Below are positions 12,591-24,791 of a stretch of DNA of 64,000 nucleotides, piece after piece. A program made the translations under genes and the position numbers. The notes under the pieces were generated by a model that was not told the origin of the DNA, ran no database searches, and saw only the letters and a list, made by a program, of their open reading frames with translations. Origin of the DNA: Nematostella vectensis (lineage: Eukaryota; Cnidaria; Anthozoa; Actiniaria; Edwardsiidae); contig NC_064045.1 in NCBI RefSeq assembly GCF_932526225.1, positions 8,062,138 to 8,126,137 on the forward strand. Direction: 5' to 3'. Position 1 is the first letter of the stretch. Each line of letters opens with the position of its first letter.

Positions 12591-13174
12591 AGATATCGCC
12601 GACATCGTCTTCGTGCGCGAGTAAATACTTTTTCAATCAAAACTTCAAACGTTTTAATAATCATTTATCTATTGATTGATTTCAAGAGAGATCAGGCGTA
12701 CAATCTATTTGGTGCAAAATAAAGTAAAAACCATAAGATTAAACCATGCTGCTACAAAAAGATCAGTCTGTTTGCTGAATACAAGTCGTGACGATAGTAC
12801 GTAAAACTACTAGTTCAGATCCGTTTCCATCAGTTTGATGCGAGAGCGCTCAAACCACAATTTAACTTATTTGACAAATCACAAGCCATTTAATAAAACC
12901 GGTTCGTTCAATGGGTGTGTTATTCCTCACGATTTAGACTGTTTTCGATCTTCCCAAAATATAATTAAAATGACTTTTCAGCCGTGCAAGTGCGTTCCTT
13001 TAATAAAACTTCCTGCTATTAGGTTATGTATGCACAGAACTCAAAAGCAAGTGGATATTAAATTGAACTTTCGTTAAAAATAGCCGTGCATTATCAGACA
13101 CGTCCTTAGGCTTCTTAAACGCAGGTTTCGGGTCACAATCGTACTAATCTAAAGTATACTTCCCTCACACAGTC

Positions 13175-15769
13175 CTAGCATGGCTTACAATTACAAACTC
13201 GAACAGTCACTTCAGAATCCACCCCTTCATTTTTTTTCACTTCTTGTACCCAAGCAGGCTTTGGCTCACCCTTGTAGCCAACAAAGGCGTACGTCTCTCT
13301 GAATGCCAATGAAGCGTTGTTTGCGCCCAGTGTCGAAATCGCGTTCTTTGCTTCATTAGACAAGTACCTACTTCCTTCGTCCACCACTGTTAAAGCAACT
13401 AAGACATCACCCGGAAGACCGTTGATGTAGTCTGTAATCTTCGTCCCCGCGTCGACGTCATTATATGTGTCAAATCTTGCCATCGAGATGACGTCACCGA
13501 TAGCGCACGAAATGGCCAAGAAGTTATGCCCGCGGTCACCACCCGCCTTTACAGAGATAAAAAATAAATTATGGTCAGTCGACACGCGCAAGTAGCTTTA
13601 CCACAGCAATTTGCCCTCCATGGTGGTCGCCAATTCCAACGTATTTTTCATTTGTAACGCGGGAACTCTTAACATTTCCTCTAAAATGTTGGTTCTCCTC
13701 AAGTCTCGAAAAAGTCAGCCAAAATGCTATTTCTCTAGGTACTATGCCTTAATCTCCTAAGTATGTGCTCTTGATCAAAATGTTGTGGAGTCATGAGGCG
13801 GGCAGTGACCACTGAGTTCAGTAGATGGGGCATTGTAACAGAGTAGCTTACTCTAAGGTAGTCCAGACCTGGGACTCTCTTTGCGCTCGACATTCTGGCT
13901 CGCGTGAAAGAGGGTCCAGTATTTATTTCATGCGCATGCGCGAAAATACACCGCATATATGAGGTGTGGCCTGGTTGCTTAGTTCAAGATCGCTGCGAAA
14001 GGGACGAGCGAGGGTTTATTTCAGAAATAATACGCTGATTTTGGTCGTGGGTAAATACTTGATTGCCAATCTTTTCTGAGAACAGGACAGATGATAATTA
14101 GAGTCTGGAAAATATATCAATCAAAGAGCTTTTCCGTTTTCGTTATTTTCACGCGCGCGCTTTAGGCGATAGCGTCATTTCAAACGAGCGCGTGCTTTTT
14201 TTGAATTTCATTTTCAATCACATTTTATCGCGTTTTTATAGAAAACAAATCCCAAGCAGTTCGCTGATATTCCTTCACATGTACAAAACATTCTTTTCAA
14301 CTTAGCACTCGACAAGGTCTAGCGGGAATCAACCCTCCTTCTTAGGCACGTCCGTTATTACGCGCGCTCGTATTTCAATTTTTGCCGTGAAGATCGCTGA
14401 TTGGTAGATGTTCACGCATGCGCATGCAATAAATACTGGCCCCCTTTTTCACGCGAGCCAGAATGTCGAGCGCAAAGAGAGTCCCAGGTCTGGACTAACT
14501 CTAAGGATATACACTTTTCAAAACAGTTCCGCGTGTACTGTTCGGTTTTAAAAGGTTCGATTGTGTCTAGAAATACTAACCAATGACAAGGAGTTGTTAA
14601 CGTCGTTCACTTTAATCAGTGCATCTTCCCGAGCTGATTTGATAAAGATATCATGACCTACAGCAGAGATGATGAAAATATAGTGCTGTTATGTTGATAT
14701 AGTATCTAAATTTTCGGAGTGGGAGTATGTGTTATCTGAGAAGATGTTAACGAAGAAAAGGAAAAGTAACTTGAAGAACAGATAAATCTGAAAAAAGCAT
14801 AAAGTTCTGAGAACACGAATGTCCTTAAGGAATCTCCATCTGTCCTTGTAGCCCTGTACTAACGAGAACACCGTCATCCTAACGGAAGAAAACCAGACAA
14901 CAGATTCCCTCCCGTTTGACCCTCACTTTCACTTTATTGTTTTAATTACCGCATTTTAATTATCACATTTACCACATCTATCGTATTTTACCGCATTTGT
15001 ACGCCTTCCCACCATCTCCCATATGTTACCGCATTTATTCGCCCTCCCGCCATCTCCCATATCGTACCGCATTTGTACACCTTTCCGCCATTTCTCATAT
15101 CTTACCGCATTTGCTAACCTTCCCTCCCTTTTATATCTTACCGCATTTGTACACTTTTTTTCCATCTCAATTATCTTAAAGCATTTGTACGCTATCCGCC
15201 CTCTCATATCTTACCTCATTTATAAGCCTTTCCGCCATCTCTAATATCTCATCGTATTAGTACGCCTTCCCGCCATCTTTCTTATCTTACCGCATTTGTA
15301 AGGCTTCCCGCCCTCTATTATATCTTACCGCATCTGTACGCCTTCCCGCCTTCTCCCATCATGCATGCCATACCACTACTGCAAAGACTGTTACTGCAGT
15401 TGGTCAGCGGCTTAACAATAGCGTAGTATGCGCCAGGCGCTGCGCCAGGTGTGAAGTGAGCCGGAAAAGCGAAGTGTGTAGCACCACTTAACTCGCATCT
15501 TGATCTTTTGAAGGAAAACAATAATTAGATCGTGTTCCTTTGTCTGTCTGTCTATCTGCTACTTACTTTTGACGGATGTAGTTTATCGAATAACAAGTGC
15601 TATTGCTCTTGCAAGTCATTCGACAGACTTCCTCGGTTGTAGTTATTGTATCGATCACGTGACCCTGTAGCATGGAATTTGGTATTTCAAAGAAGCCATC
15701 GCAAACATTTGCATAGATGTGTCGCCATAGCAACAGGGTGATTGAAAGCATCACTTTAGAAAGGGTCAT
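13175..15769 (-). CDS. Gene A: secreted PAN/Apple-ILEI domain protein (complete)
   Basis: Coding exons, in order on the minus strand: 15769-15567 (signal peptide and first half of PAN), 15504-15329 (second half of PAN and Cys linker), 14657-14581 (start of ILEI), 13546-13175 (rest of ILEI, stop TAG). All junctions carry GT/AG and the phases agree (2, 1, 0), giving 275 aa. PAN cysteines are at 23, 49, 53, 59 and 71; the linker has C104, C109, C115 and C126, like the first half of an EGF module. Residues 128 to about 265 match the FAM3/ILEI fold: HDIFIKSARED, then DRGHNF, the NGLPGDV segment, VVDEGSRYL and TYAFVGYKG. ILEI domains occur in secreted FAM3 cytokine-like proteins and in POMGNT1 and CEMIP; PAN domains bind protein or carbohydrate. 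The role of the combination is unknown to me. It is the most diverged cluster member and lacks the 18-bp array in intron 3. Confidence 0.82.
13859..14497. mobile_element. 639-bp Mutator-like foldback transposon with 9-bp target duplication
   Basis: Long terminal inverted repeats of about 85 bp start TAGTCCAGACCTGGGACTCT at 13859, with the complement ending at 14497. Both ends are flanked by the same 9-bp direct repeat ACTCTAAGG (13850-13858 and 14498-14506). Long inverted repeats with a 9-bp duplication are typical of Mutator-like elements. No transposase frame. It sits in intron 4 of gene A, under 90 bp downstream of the exon ending at 14581. Confidence 0.8.
14950..15328. repeat. 38-bp splice-site minisatellite, intron 3 of gene A
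   Basis: About ten degenerate units of 37-38 bp. Read on the minus strand, each unit carries GCGTACAAATGCG|GTAAGATA, which is the last coding bases of exon 3 plus its 5' splice site (donor GT at 15327-15328). The array starts exactly at that exon end. Related arrays lie in intron 3 of the other cluster copies. Confidence 0.9.
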
Positions 15770-16326
15770 GGCGCTGTGCTGAAATTGGAAATAGGTTTTT
15801 AAAAATAGTTTGCTGTATTTGGGAGTATGTCGATTGGGAAAGGTGGCGGTTTGAGAAAGTGGCGGTGGTTAAAGATCGATGAGTCTTTTAATGAAAGAAT
15901 GGAGTAAAAAGGTTTATTCGGATTCTGGTTTTAGGGAAAAAGGTGACAGTCGAGATAAAAATTAGAAGTAGAATAAAGATAGTATATAGTTTTCACCAAG
16001 TAGCATTTGACTGATGACTTGTTAAAAAGTTTTTCTCGTAAAAGTTCATTTTACGTGATCTAATGAATGCACCTTACACATGACTGGTGGCAACAAACCT
16101 TGGGGTAATTAATGCATGGCAATGTTTCAGGCACTATGATTATATTTGTCATAAATACCCAACAAAGAGAAAACCTTAGCCACTTGTTTTTGCTTTTATT
16201 TCTGTTATTATTATGATTTTTTTAAATAGCAGGGCACGGGTTGATAGGTGTTTTCGATTAGAGACCCAAAGAAGAGGTAAACTCGAGGAAAGTATTTGCG
16301 AGACATCGTCCATCTACATACCATCT

Positions 16327-16735
16327 ACCCCATTCTTAGAAAAAACACTTATCGAAGATGCTACTTTCTCCCATGGCCACTTTCTTCCAGAAACGACCAC
16401 CAAATAACCGAGCATATAATACTACTTTTGTGAGTTCATATACCCCATTTTTAGGATAAAACACCTTTGAAAGATGCTACTTTCTCCCATGGCCACTTCC
16501 TTTCAGAAACGACCACCAAATAACCGAGCATATTATATTACTTTTGTGAGTTCACATACCCCATTCTTAGGATAAAACACCTTTGAAAGATGCTACTTTC
16601 TCCCATGGCCACTTCCTTTCAGAAACGACCACCAAATAACCGAGCATATAATACTACTTTTGTGAGTTCATATACCCCATTTTTAGGATAAAACACTTAT
16701 CGATGACATGCTACTTTCCCCCACCGCCCCCTAAC
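16327..16735. repeat. About 117-bp tandem repeat, copy number variable between paralogues
   Basis: Units begin near TACCCCATTYTTAG at 16327, 16440, 16557 and 16675, and include CCCATGGCCACTT and ACCGAGCATATAAT. The same position in intron 1 of gene B has two units (about 25350-25560) and gene C about one (28553-28660). Non-coding. Confidence 0.8.
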
Positions 16736-17262
16736 GAACAAAAACACCGAGCATATAATATTACTTTTGCGAGTTCACTTATAAAAACACGCATATTTTA
16801 CCAAAATAACGAGAGCAACATCAGTCAACTGAAAAATATGACAAATACAGTAATACCCCAGTACATATCTTCTCCCCTGCTCGGCCGCCAAAATGTGTCA
16901 TTGTCATAAACTATCCTTTTCCATCAGACACATATTTTTCCTTTAATATGATAAAATACCGTTTCAGTGCATAGCATTGGAATTAACTTAAGAAATAACA
17001 CAGGTACACCACTAGATGAACTGACAAATTGTAAAAATTAGTTACCCAGCCCTCCTCCCCCCACAAAAAAGGAAACAGTTGTTTTTGGAAACATGGTTAC
17101 TGACCTGCTCAATTTTTTTTAAGACATCAACGTCAAAAGGCATATTTTTAAATAAGTAAAAATAAAAAAGTAAAATCCAGCAATATCCGCTTATACCCCT
17201 CCGACAAATGATCATTTACCGGCTGAAATAAACCAGGCAAAAGAGTACTACAACTCACGCAC

Positions 17263-17405
17263 CTCTCTGTATCGAGTAGCTCATGTTTTTCTTGTAGCTG
17301 TTTTTTTCAGTTTTGAACCTTTATAAAGTTGTTAGGTTGTTTTTGATGAGGAGAATTGAACCAATCATAGGCGTTCTTTTAATGAGAGGAAACTAGGCAA
17401 CCAAT
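17263..17405 (-). promoter_or_regulatory. Promoter and non-coding first exon of gene A
   Basis: On the minus strand there are two inverted CCAAT boxes (CCAAT on + at 17401 and 17361), a TATA box CTTTATAAAGG at 17318-17328, a probable start near 17293, then a short exon ending ATACAGAGAG|GTGCGTGAG at 17263. The next acceptor is CAATTTCAG, and exon 2 begins at 15778, nine bases before the ATG. The same module precedes genes B, C and, in diverged form, D; that conservation is the main support. Confidence 0.6.
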
Positions 17406-17925
17406 CAAAGGCATTCTTTAAAGAGAGTAGAATAAGGCAATTAAAACATCAGGGGCAGGTGCTAATTTTCTTAATGGAATTTAAAAAAAAAAATAACTGA
17501 TTAATTGCATAATCCTGAATCTTACATTTACTTTTTGCAATTTCGTCAGCTTTTTAATCTAACACAAGAAAGGACCTGATCATAAAAGTACAAAAATACA
17601 TTTTCACATCACATGTCTGTGTGGCCGTGAGGATACTTCTCGAATCCCTTTATTTTCCCGTTGAAAATCCACGGCTAATTTCTCTCAGCAATGTTTACCA
17701 GTGATGCGAAGTCGTTTTGCAAGCCAATACTGTTATGTAGATGAAAGATTGGTCATGACCAAAGTTAACAAAACTAGGAAAGACTGCTTTACTGTAACGG
17801 TTTTACTAGGGGTCAAAACCGGGCTTGAGGTATTTTTAGGGGGTATCTGAGAGATTATAGGCTTTTCTATTAGAAAGTGTATGTTTTGGGGTTCACAGAA
17901 AAAGAAGCCAACGTTTTCTAGATTA

Positions 17926-17931
17926 TTTATT
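17926..17931 (-). promoter_or_regulatory. Candidate polyadenylation signal of gene B
   Basis: AATAAA on the minus strand, about 310 bases after the stop codon of gene B. The equivalent signal for gene D is at 29819-29824. The copy after the broken gene C has lost it by one substitution. Confidence 0.35.
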
Positions 17932-18239
17932 AATCCAGTCTTCTGAACAGAACGCTTTGACAATTTGTCACAGCGATATACAATGGAATAATTAGATCTG
18001 CGTTTAGTAAAATGTTAGTGAAATGTCATCCAGCTTTCTGCCGTTAGTTTAGAGTACAAAACAGACAATGACGCTTAAATCCCAACTCTCAAAAAGGACG
18101 AGGTGACGCTTTTAGTGGGAAGTTCCTATTTCTCCACTACATGCACTCTTGGGTTCTCTGGTACTCAGCTATATCTGTTGGGGCGCTGTTTAGAATATCA
18201 AACTTTACTTTGTTATGTTATGTGATTAAATACTCGCTT

Positions 18240-21200
18240 CTAGCATGTTTTACATTTGCATTTGACAGTCACTTCAGAGTCGACCCCTTCGTTATTTTTT
18301 GCTTCCTTGATCCACAAAGGTTTCGTGTGTCCCTTGTAACCAATAAACGCGTACGTCTGCCTCAGTGAGAGGAAGGTGCTGGTCGCCCCCAGGCTTGAGA
18401 TGGCTGCCCTTGCTGCACTGGATAAATATTGACTTCCGTCGTCCACCACTGCTATGGCAACCATAACGTCATTCGGGAGGCCATTGATGTAATTCACAAT
18501 CTTAGAGCCTGCGCTAGAGTCACCGTGCGTGTCGAAGGTGGCATTAGATATGATGTGATTACTTGCGCAGTCGAAGGAGACGAAGTTGTGACCACGATTG
18601 ATGTAAATGCCATCTACTATCTGTAACAAAGGAAGGGACACGTCAACATCTATAAGCAAGTATGGCAAGCATTATGTTTCGTCTAAATGTTAAACGGGGG
18701 AATGGGGTGAGTGCGCGGAAATGCGTGTTGTAATAAGTGTGTTCGTAAGCTCATTCAAAATGGCCGCCACAAAAGGCAACACTCCTTGTATATAAAAAAC
18801 AAATCGTTTTAGACAGCGTTTCGCTGCCAAAATAGCAACAAAATGACTCTTCTATAGAACTCCTTTGAGCTGATGGCCGGTTGAAAAATGAAGAGCAACA
18901 CAAGCTTGATATGATGGTGTTAGTATAAACAACAATGCAATGGACGCAGGGTGTGGCATGCAAGTATACCATAAATGTATCAAGCCTCCACACACCCCTA
19001 TCGCACACCCTTAAAAGCCCCTTTTGATAACGCAATTCGTTTCCAAGAGCACATTTTAACACATGTCAGGATGTTGAAAATTTCTATTTTTTAACAGACT
19101 AATGAATAACCCTGCTAGCAGAGCTTTGCTTTTTAAAAACACACTTTACTTGCTGATTCGCGTTTCGGGGGTTTTCGCGTTGTTCGTTTGTATCTGTGCA
19201 CAAAACGACCAAAACAACGCGAGTAGCTAAAACCGCAAATACAAGTACAACCGAGAAACACTAGGGAAAAGTCTCTATTAGCAGGGTAACTAATGAATCA
19301 CGCTGCTTGCATGAGTAACAAGGCTCGTAGTGAATTCTACAGCAGTATGGTAGAGAAACAGGGAACATGCTACTCAAGCATGATGTCAGCTTTTCCAAAT
19401 ACCATAACAACACAGCCGTAGCGAATGGCATTGGTCGTTACTTACGCAAGATGAAGCTGATGCTAATAGACTGTCTACCTTTGATGCTCTAGTGCTTAGT
19501 CCTGCTAAGGTGGCTCTGAGTAAATTCAAAGAACTTTCCCAAGAGGCTAACTGATTCAGTCAGCTGCTAGCCCTATCCCGTACATGTAGTAATGCGAGTA
19601 TTGTGTGACCGCCCCACAATGCCACACGAGCGCCAGTTGCTTTACTGAGTAAAGAGTTCGCCCACCATCTAACCGAAAAACGAGTTGTTTTATTCAAAAT
19701 TTCGGTACTCACATAATGAACAACACTCTAGACTAGCTTTTTCCTACTAAAACCAGGGGCGGATCCAGGATTTCAAAATAGGGGGTGGATAATGGCCGGA
19801 TAGACGGCTTGTATCTGATCCAGTGGTTCGTGGTAGGTCACATAGATCTAACAATACTTCAAGCTGAACTGAATTTGTCGTGTTAGCAAACTCAAGCAGG
19901 AGATGAAACATGGACAGTACCTTCGCCGTAGTTTTTTCAAAGAAAGTGACTTTTTAATATTTCTTTTTGCTCAAAAATGGGGGTGGATATCCACCCAATC
20001 CAACCCCCCTGGAAACATTAATGATCACCTTGTTCTTAACCTTTGGACACCCTCCAAGCTAATTGTGGTGGGTACCCTGTGTTTTATTGAGACGCATGAG
20101 CATTTTGTTAAATTCTGGTGGTACCCTGTGCTCCATGCAGTATATCAGACTGTTCCCAGCTCGGAAACTATTCTACTTAAGGTGGCATTTTACCTTAAAG
20201 AGCATTTAAGAATGCTTAAGCTTACCAAATGAACTCTTAATAGTTTTAAAATGGCGAAAAACAGGTTTCAAAGTAGACAAAAGCCCCGAGACGGCAAGTT
20301 CTTTTAAGAATTGGCCTTACTTTTACCTTTCTTTAAAAATTGGCCTTACTTTTACTAAATGGAAGCTTATACCGTCCAATCTGATCTCTCCAGTAAGCTC
20401 CGATGATCGCACGTAGATCTGGTCCTGGTGCACTGCAAAGATTAATGTATCGTAAAGAAAGGCAAGGTATCACAAAGCAAGGCAAGGAACTGAAGGCAAG
20501 TCCCACCCCCATCCCTCCCCCCACCAACACAAAAATAATCAGGAAAGGACCGCATTCATGCTACCCGCCACCTTTTGCCGAATTTGCCACCTTCCCGACA
20601 TTTTTACGTAGGTCTAGATACATTACTAGAGCTAGATACATTACTGAAAAAAGTGGTCTAAATTTTTGGCCGATTATACTTCAAAAAGTAAATCCTAAAA
20701 TCCTGAAACAGTTCTCTAAAAACTTCTTCCCCCAAAATCCCTACTTATTCAAAAAATTAGATACATTACTAGATCTGGATACATTACTAGATCTAGATAC
20801 ATTACTAGATCTGGATACATTACTAGATCTAGATACATTACTAGATCTAGATACATTACTAGATCTAGATACATTACTAGGTCTTGATACATCACTAGAT
20901 CTAGATACATTATTAGATCTAGATACATTACTAGATCTAGATACATTACTAGATCTAGATACATTACTAGATCTGGATACATTACTAGGTCTAGATACAT
21001 TACTAGATCTAGATACATTACTAGATCTAGATACATTACTAGATCTAGATACATTACTAGATCTAGATACATTACTAGATCTGGATACATTACTAGATCT
21101 AGATACATCACTAGATCTAGATACATCACTAGATCTAGATACATTACTAGATCTAGATACATTACTAGATCTGGATACATTACTAGATCTGGATACATCA

Positions 21201-24200
21201 CTAGATCTAGATACATTACTAGATCTAGATACATTACTAGATCTAGATACATTACTAGATCTAGATACATTACTAGATCTAGATACATTACTAGATCTAG
21301 ATACATTACTAGATCTAGATACATTACTAGATCTGGATACATTACTAGATCTAGATACATTACTAGATCTAGATACATTACTAGATCTAGATACATTACT
21401 AGATCTAGTTACATTACTAGATCCAGATACATTACTAGATCTAGATACATTACTAGATCTAGATACATTACTAGATCTAGATACATTACTAGATCTAGAT
21501 ACATTACTAGATCTTGATACATTACTAGATCTAGATACATTACTAGATCTAGATACATTACTAGATCTAGATACATCACTAGATCTAGATACATTACTAG
21601 ATCTGGATACATTACTAGATCTAGATACATTACTAGATCTGGATACATTACTAGATCTAGATACATCACTAGATCTAGATACATTACTAGATCTAGATAC
21701 ATTACTAGATCTAGATACATTACTAGATCTAGATACATTACTAGGTCTAGATACATTACTAGATCTAGATACATTACTAGATCTAGATACATTACTAGGT
21801 CTAGATACATCACTAGATCTAGATACATTACTAGATCTAGATACATCACTAGATCTAGATACATTACTAGATCTAGATACATTACTAGATCTAGATACAT
21901 TACTAGATCTAGATACATTACTAGATCTGGATACATTACTAGATCTAGATATATTACTAGATCTAGATACATTACTAGATCTAGATACATTACTAGATCT
22001 AGATACATTACTAGATCTAGATACATTACTAGATCTAGATACATTACTAGATCTAGATACATTATTAGATCTAGATACATTACTAGATCTAGATACATTA
22101 CTAGATCTAGATACATTACTAGATCTAGATACATTACTAGGTCTAGATACATCACTAGATCTAGATACATTACTAGATCTAGATACATCACTAGATCTAG
22201 ATACATTACTAGATCTAGATACATTACTAGATCTAGATAAATTACTAGATCTAGATACATTACTAGATCTGGATACATTACTAGATCTAGATACATTACT
22301 AGATCTAGATACATTACTAGATCTAGATACATTACTAGATCTAGATACATTACTAGGTCTTGATACATCACTAGATCTAGATACATTATTAGATCTAGAT
22401 ACATTACTAGATCTAGATACATTACTAGATCTAGATACATTACTAGATCTAGATACATTACTAGATCTAGATACATTACTAGATCTAGATACATTACTAG
22501 ATCTGGATACATTACTAGATCTAGATACATTACTAGATCTAGATACATTACTAGATCTAGATACATTACTAGATCTGGATACATTACTAGATCTAGATAC
22601 ATCACTAGATCTAGATACATTACTAGATCTAGATACATTACTAGATCTAGATACATTACTAGATCTAGATACATTACTAGATCTAGATAAATTACTAGAC
22701 CTAGATACATTACTAGATCTAGATACATTACTAGATCTAGATACATTACTAGATCTAGATACATTACTAGATCTAGATAAATTACTAGACCTAGATACAT
22801 TACTAGATCTAGATACATTACTAGATCTGGATACATTACTAGATCTGGATACATTACTAGATCTAGATACATTACTAGATCTAGATACATTACTAGATCT
22901 AGATACATTACTAGATCTAGATACATTACTAGATCTGGATACATTACTAGGTCTAGATACATCACTAGATCTAGATACATCACTAGATCTAGATACATTA
23001 CTAGGTCTGGATACATTACTAGATCTGGATACATTACTAGATCTAGATACATTACTAGATCTAGATACATTACTAGATCTAGATACATTACTAGAATACA
23101 TTACTAGATCTAGATACATTACTAGATCTAGATACATTACTAGATCTAGATACATTACTAGATCCAGATACATTACTAGATCTAGATACATTACTAGATC
23201 CAGATACATAACTAGATCTAGATACATTACTAGATCTGGATACATTACTAGATCTGGATACATTACTAGATCTAGATACATTACTAGATCTAGATACATC
23301 ACTAGATCTAGATACATTACTAGATCTAGATACATTACTAGATCTAGATACATTACTAGATCTAGATACATTACTAGATCTAGATACATTACTAGATCTA
23401 GATACATTACTAGATCTAGATACATTACTAGATCTAGAAACATTACTAGATCTAGATACATTACTAGATCTAGATACATTACTAGATCTAGATACATTAC
23501 TAGATCTAGATACATCACTAGATCTAGATACATTACTAGATCTAGATACATTACTAGATCTAGATACATCACTAGATCTAGATACATTACTAGATCTAGA
23601 TACATTACTAGATCTGGATACATTACTAGATCTAGATACATTACTAGATCTAGATACATTACTAGATCTAGATACATTACTACTACACTACTACATTTTA
23701 GTTCTCTAAAATCTTCTTCTCTAAAAATCCCTACTTATTCAAAAAAATAGGCTAAAAGCTCCGCTGCTCTCTATTAATGTTCAAAAAACATTATTTTTCG
23801 TTAAAATGGATTGTATCTATACCTATAAAGTGAGCAGACAGGCAAAATTTGTAGAAAATTGACTCATTTTTGGAAACGGGGATTTGTTGACTCGTGAGAC
23901 TGGCAATGGCAATCAATTACTTTGAAAAAGGGCAGCATTTCCTCGGAATTCAAGCTTTTTTTGAGGTATTAAATTACCTAAAAAAAATCTAAAAGACCTA
24001 AAATATTAAAAAAATCTTCCTTTTTTCGCGCCCGTTTCTTATATCTTACTACATTTCTAACTTCCCTATTTTTTCATATCTTACCGCATTTGTACGCCTT
24101 CCCGCCCTCTCTTATATCTTACCGCATCTGTACGCCTTCCCGCCCTCTATTATATCTTACCGCATCTGTACGCCTTCCCGCCCTCTATTATATCTTACTG

Positions 24201-24791
24201 CATCTGTACGCCTTCCCGCCCTCTCTTATATCTTACTGCATCTGTACGCCTTTCCGCCATCTCTAATATCTCATCGTATTAGTACGCCTTCCCGCCATCT
24301 TTCTTATCTTACCGCATTTGTAAGGCTTCCCGCCCTCTATTATATCTTACCGCATCTGTACGCCTTCCCGCCTTCCCTCATCATGCATGCCATACCACTA
24401 CTGCAAAGATTGTTACTGCAGTTGGTCAGCGGCTTAACAATAGCGTAGTATGCGCCAGGCGCTGCGCCAGGTGTGAAGTGAGCCGGAAAAGCGAAGTGTG
24501 TAGCACCACTTAACTCGCATCTTGATCTTTTGAAGGAAAACAATAATTAGATCGTGTTCCTTTGTCTGTCTGTCTATCTGATACTTACTTTTGACGGATG
24601 TAGTTTATCGAATAGCAAGTGCTATTGCTCTTGCAAGTCATTCGACAGACTTCCTCGGTTGTAGTTATTGTATCGATCACGTGACCCTGTAGCATGGAAT
24701 TTGGTATTTCAAAGAAGCCATCGCAAACATTTGCATAGATGTGTCGCCATAGCAACAGGGTGATTGAAAGCATCACTTTAGAAAGGGTCAT
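18240..24791 (-). CDS. Gene B: secreted PAN/Apple-ILEI domain protein (complete)
   Basis: Coding exons on the minus strand: 24791-24589, 24526-24351, 20432-20350 and 18620-18240 (stop TAG). Every junction has consensus sites (for example AAA|GTAAGG at 20350, TTTGCAG before 20432, TTGTTACAG before 18620) and phases 2, 1, 0, giving 280 aa. The signal peptide (MTLSKVMLSITLLLW start) and PAN exon are the same as in gene A. Exon 4 encodes HQDQIYVRSSELTGEIRLDG, the first strand of the ILEI domain. The last exon contains RGHNFVSFD, NGLPNDVMVAIAVVDDGSQY, TYAFIGYKG and a Cys-rich end (CKCKTC). Intron 3 is about 3.9 kb because it holds both the 38-bp and the 18-bp arrays. Domain roles are as for gene A. 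The last exon and exon 4 are almost identical to those of gene D. Confidence 0.82.
19110..19286. mobile_element. 177-bp MITE with CCCTGCTA ends
   Basis: Imperfect terminal inverted repeats (CCCTGCTAGCAGAG at 19110; complement of CCCTGCTAATAGAG ending at 19286). The word ACTAATGAAT is present just outside both ends. It was copied with the cluster duplication to 30989-31165. Confidence 0.6.
19754..20011. mobile_element. 258-bp hAT-like non-autonomous element
   Basis: Starts CAGGGGCGGATCCAGG and ends with an imperfect complement (AATCCAACCCCCCTG). This end sequence is common to invertebrate hAT-derived MITEs. The second copy at 31633-31890 arose with the segmental duplication. A third, unpaired CAGGGGCGGAGCCAGG end lies at 59138. 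Confidence 0.55.
20757..23686. repeat. 18-bp minisatellite array in intron 3 of gene B (about 163 copies)
   Basis: Tandem GATCTAGATACATTACTA units, each containing the 10-bp palindrome CTAGATCTAG. Main variants are GATCTGG, GATCCAG, ACATCAC and GGTCTAG. The unit length is a multiple of three and most frames lack stops, so frames of up to about 1,115 codons run across it on both strands; these are artefacts. The array is bracketed by two copies of a roughly 50-bp sequence containing AATCCCTACTTATTCAAAAA (about 20709-20756 and 23700-23748). Confidence 0.97.
24040..24350. repeat. 38-bp splice-site minisatellite, intron 3 of gene B
   Basis: About eight units of the same family as at 14950, again abutting the exon 3 donor (GT at 24349-24350) and again repeating the exon tail and GTAAGATA. 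Confidence 0.9.

Noticed and set aside
15329-15504. EGF domain in the PAN-ILEI proteins
   Set aside because: C-x4-C-x5-C-x10-C resembles the first half of EGF, but the next exon (14657 or 20432) goes straight into the ILEI domain with no fifth and sixth cysteine. Described as a Cys linker instead.
19380-19555. Possible coding remnant (frames with NNTAVANGIGRYLRKM and QDEADANRLSTFDALVLSP)
   Set aside because: The two stretches are in different frames, with stops between and upstream. A decayed gene or transposon fragment is possible, but I recognise no family. The same sequence is at about 31250-31430 by duplication.
19903-20232. 109-codon plus-strand frame conserved at 31782-32111
   Set aside because: Conserved only because the whole block is duplicated. 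It overlaps the hAT-like element, and its protein resembles nothing I know.
20403-23750. Continuous open frame of 1,115 codons (LDTLLD repeats) and 978 codons on the other strand
   Set aside because: The unit is 18 bp, a multiple of three, with no stop in most frames, so several overlapping frames on both strands stay open. No codon bias or independent support; it lies inside intron 3 of gene B.
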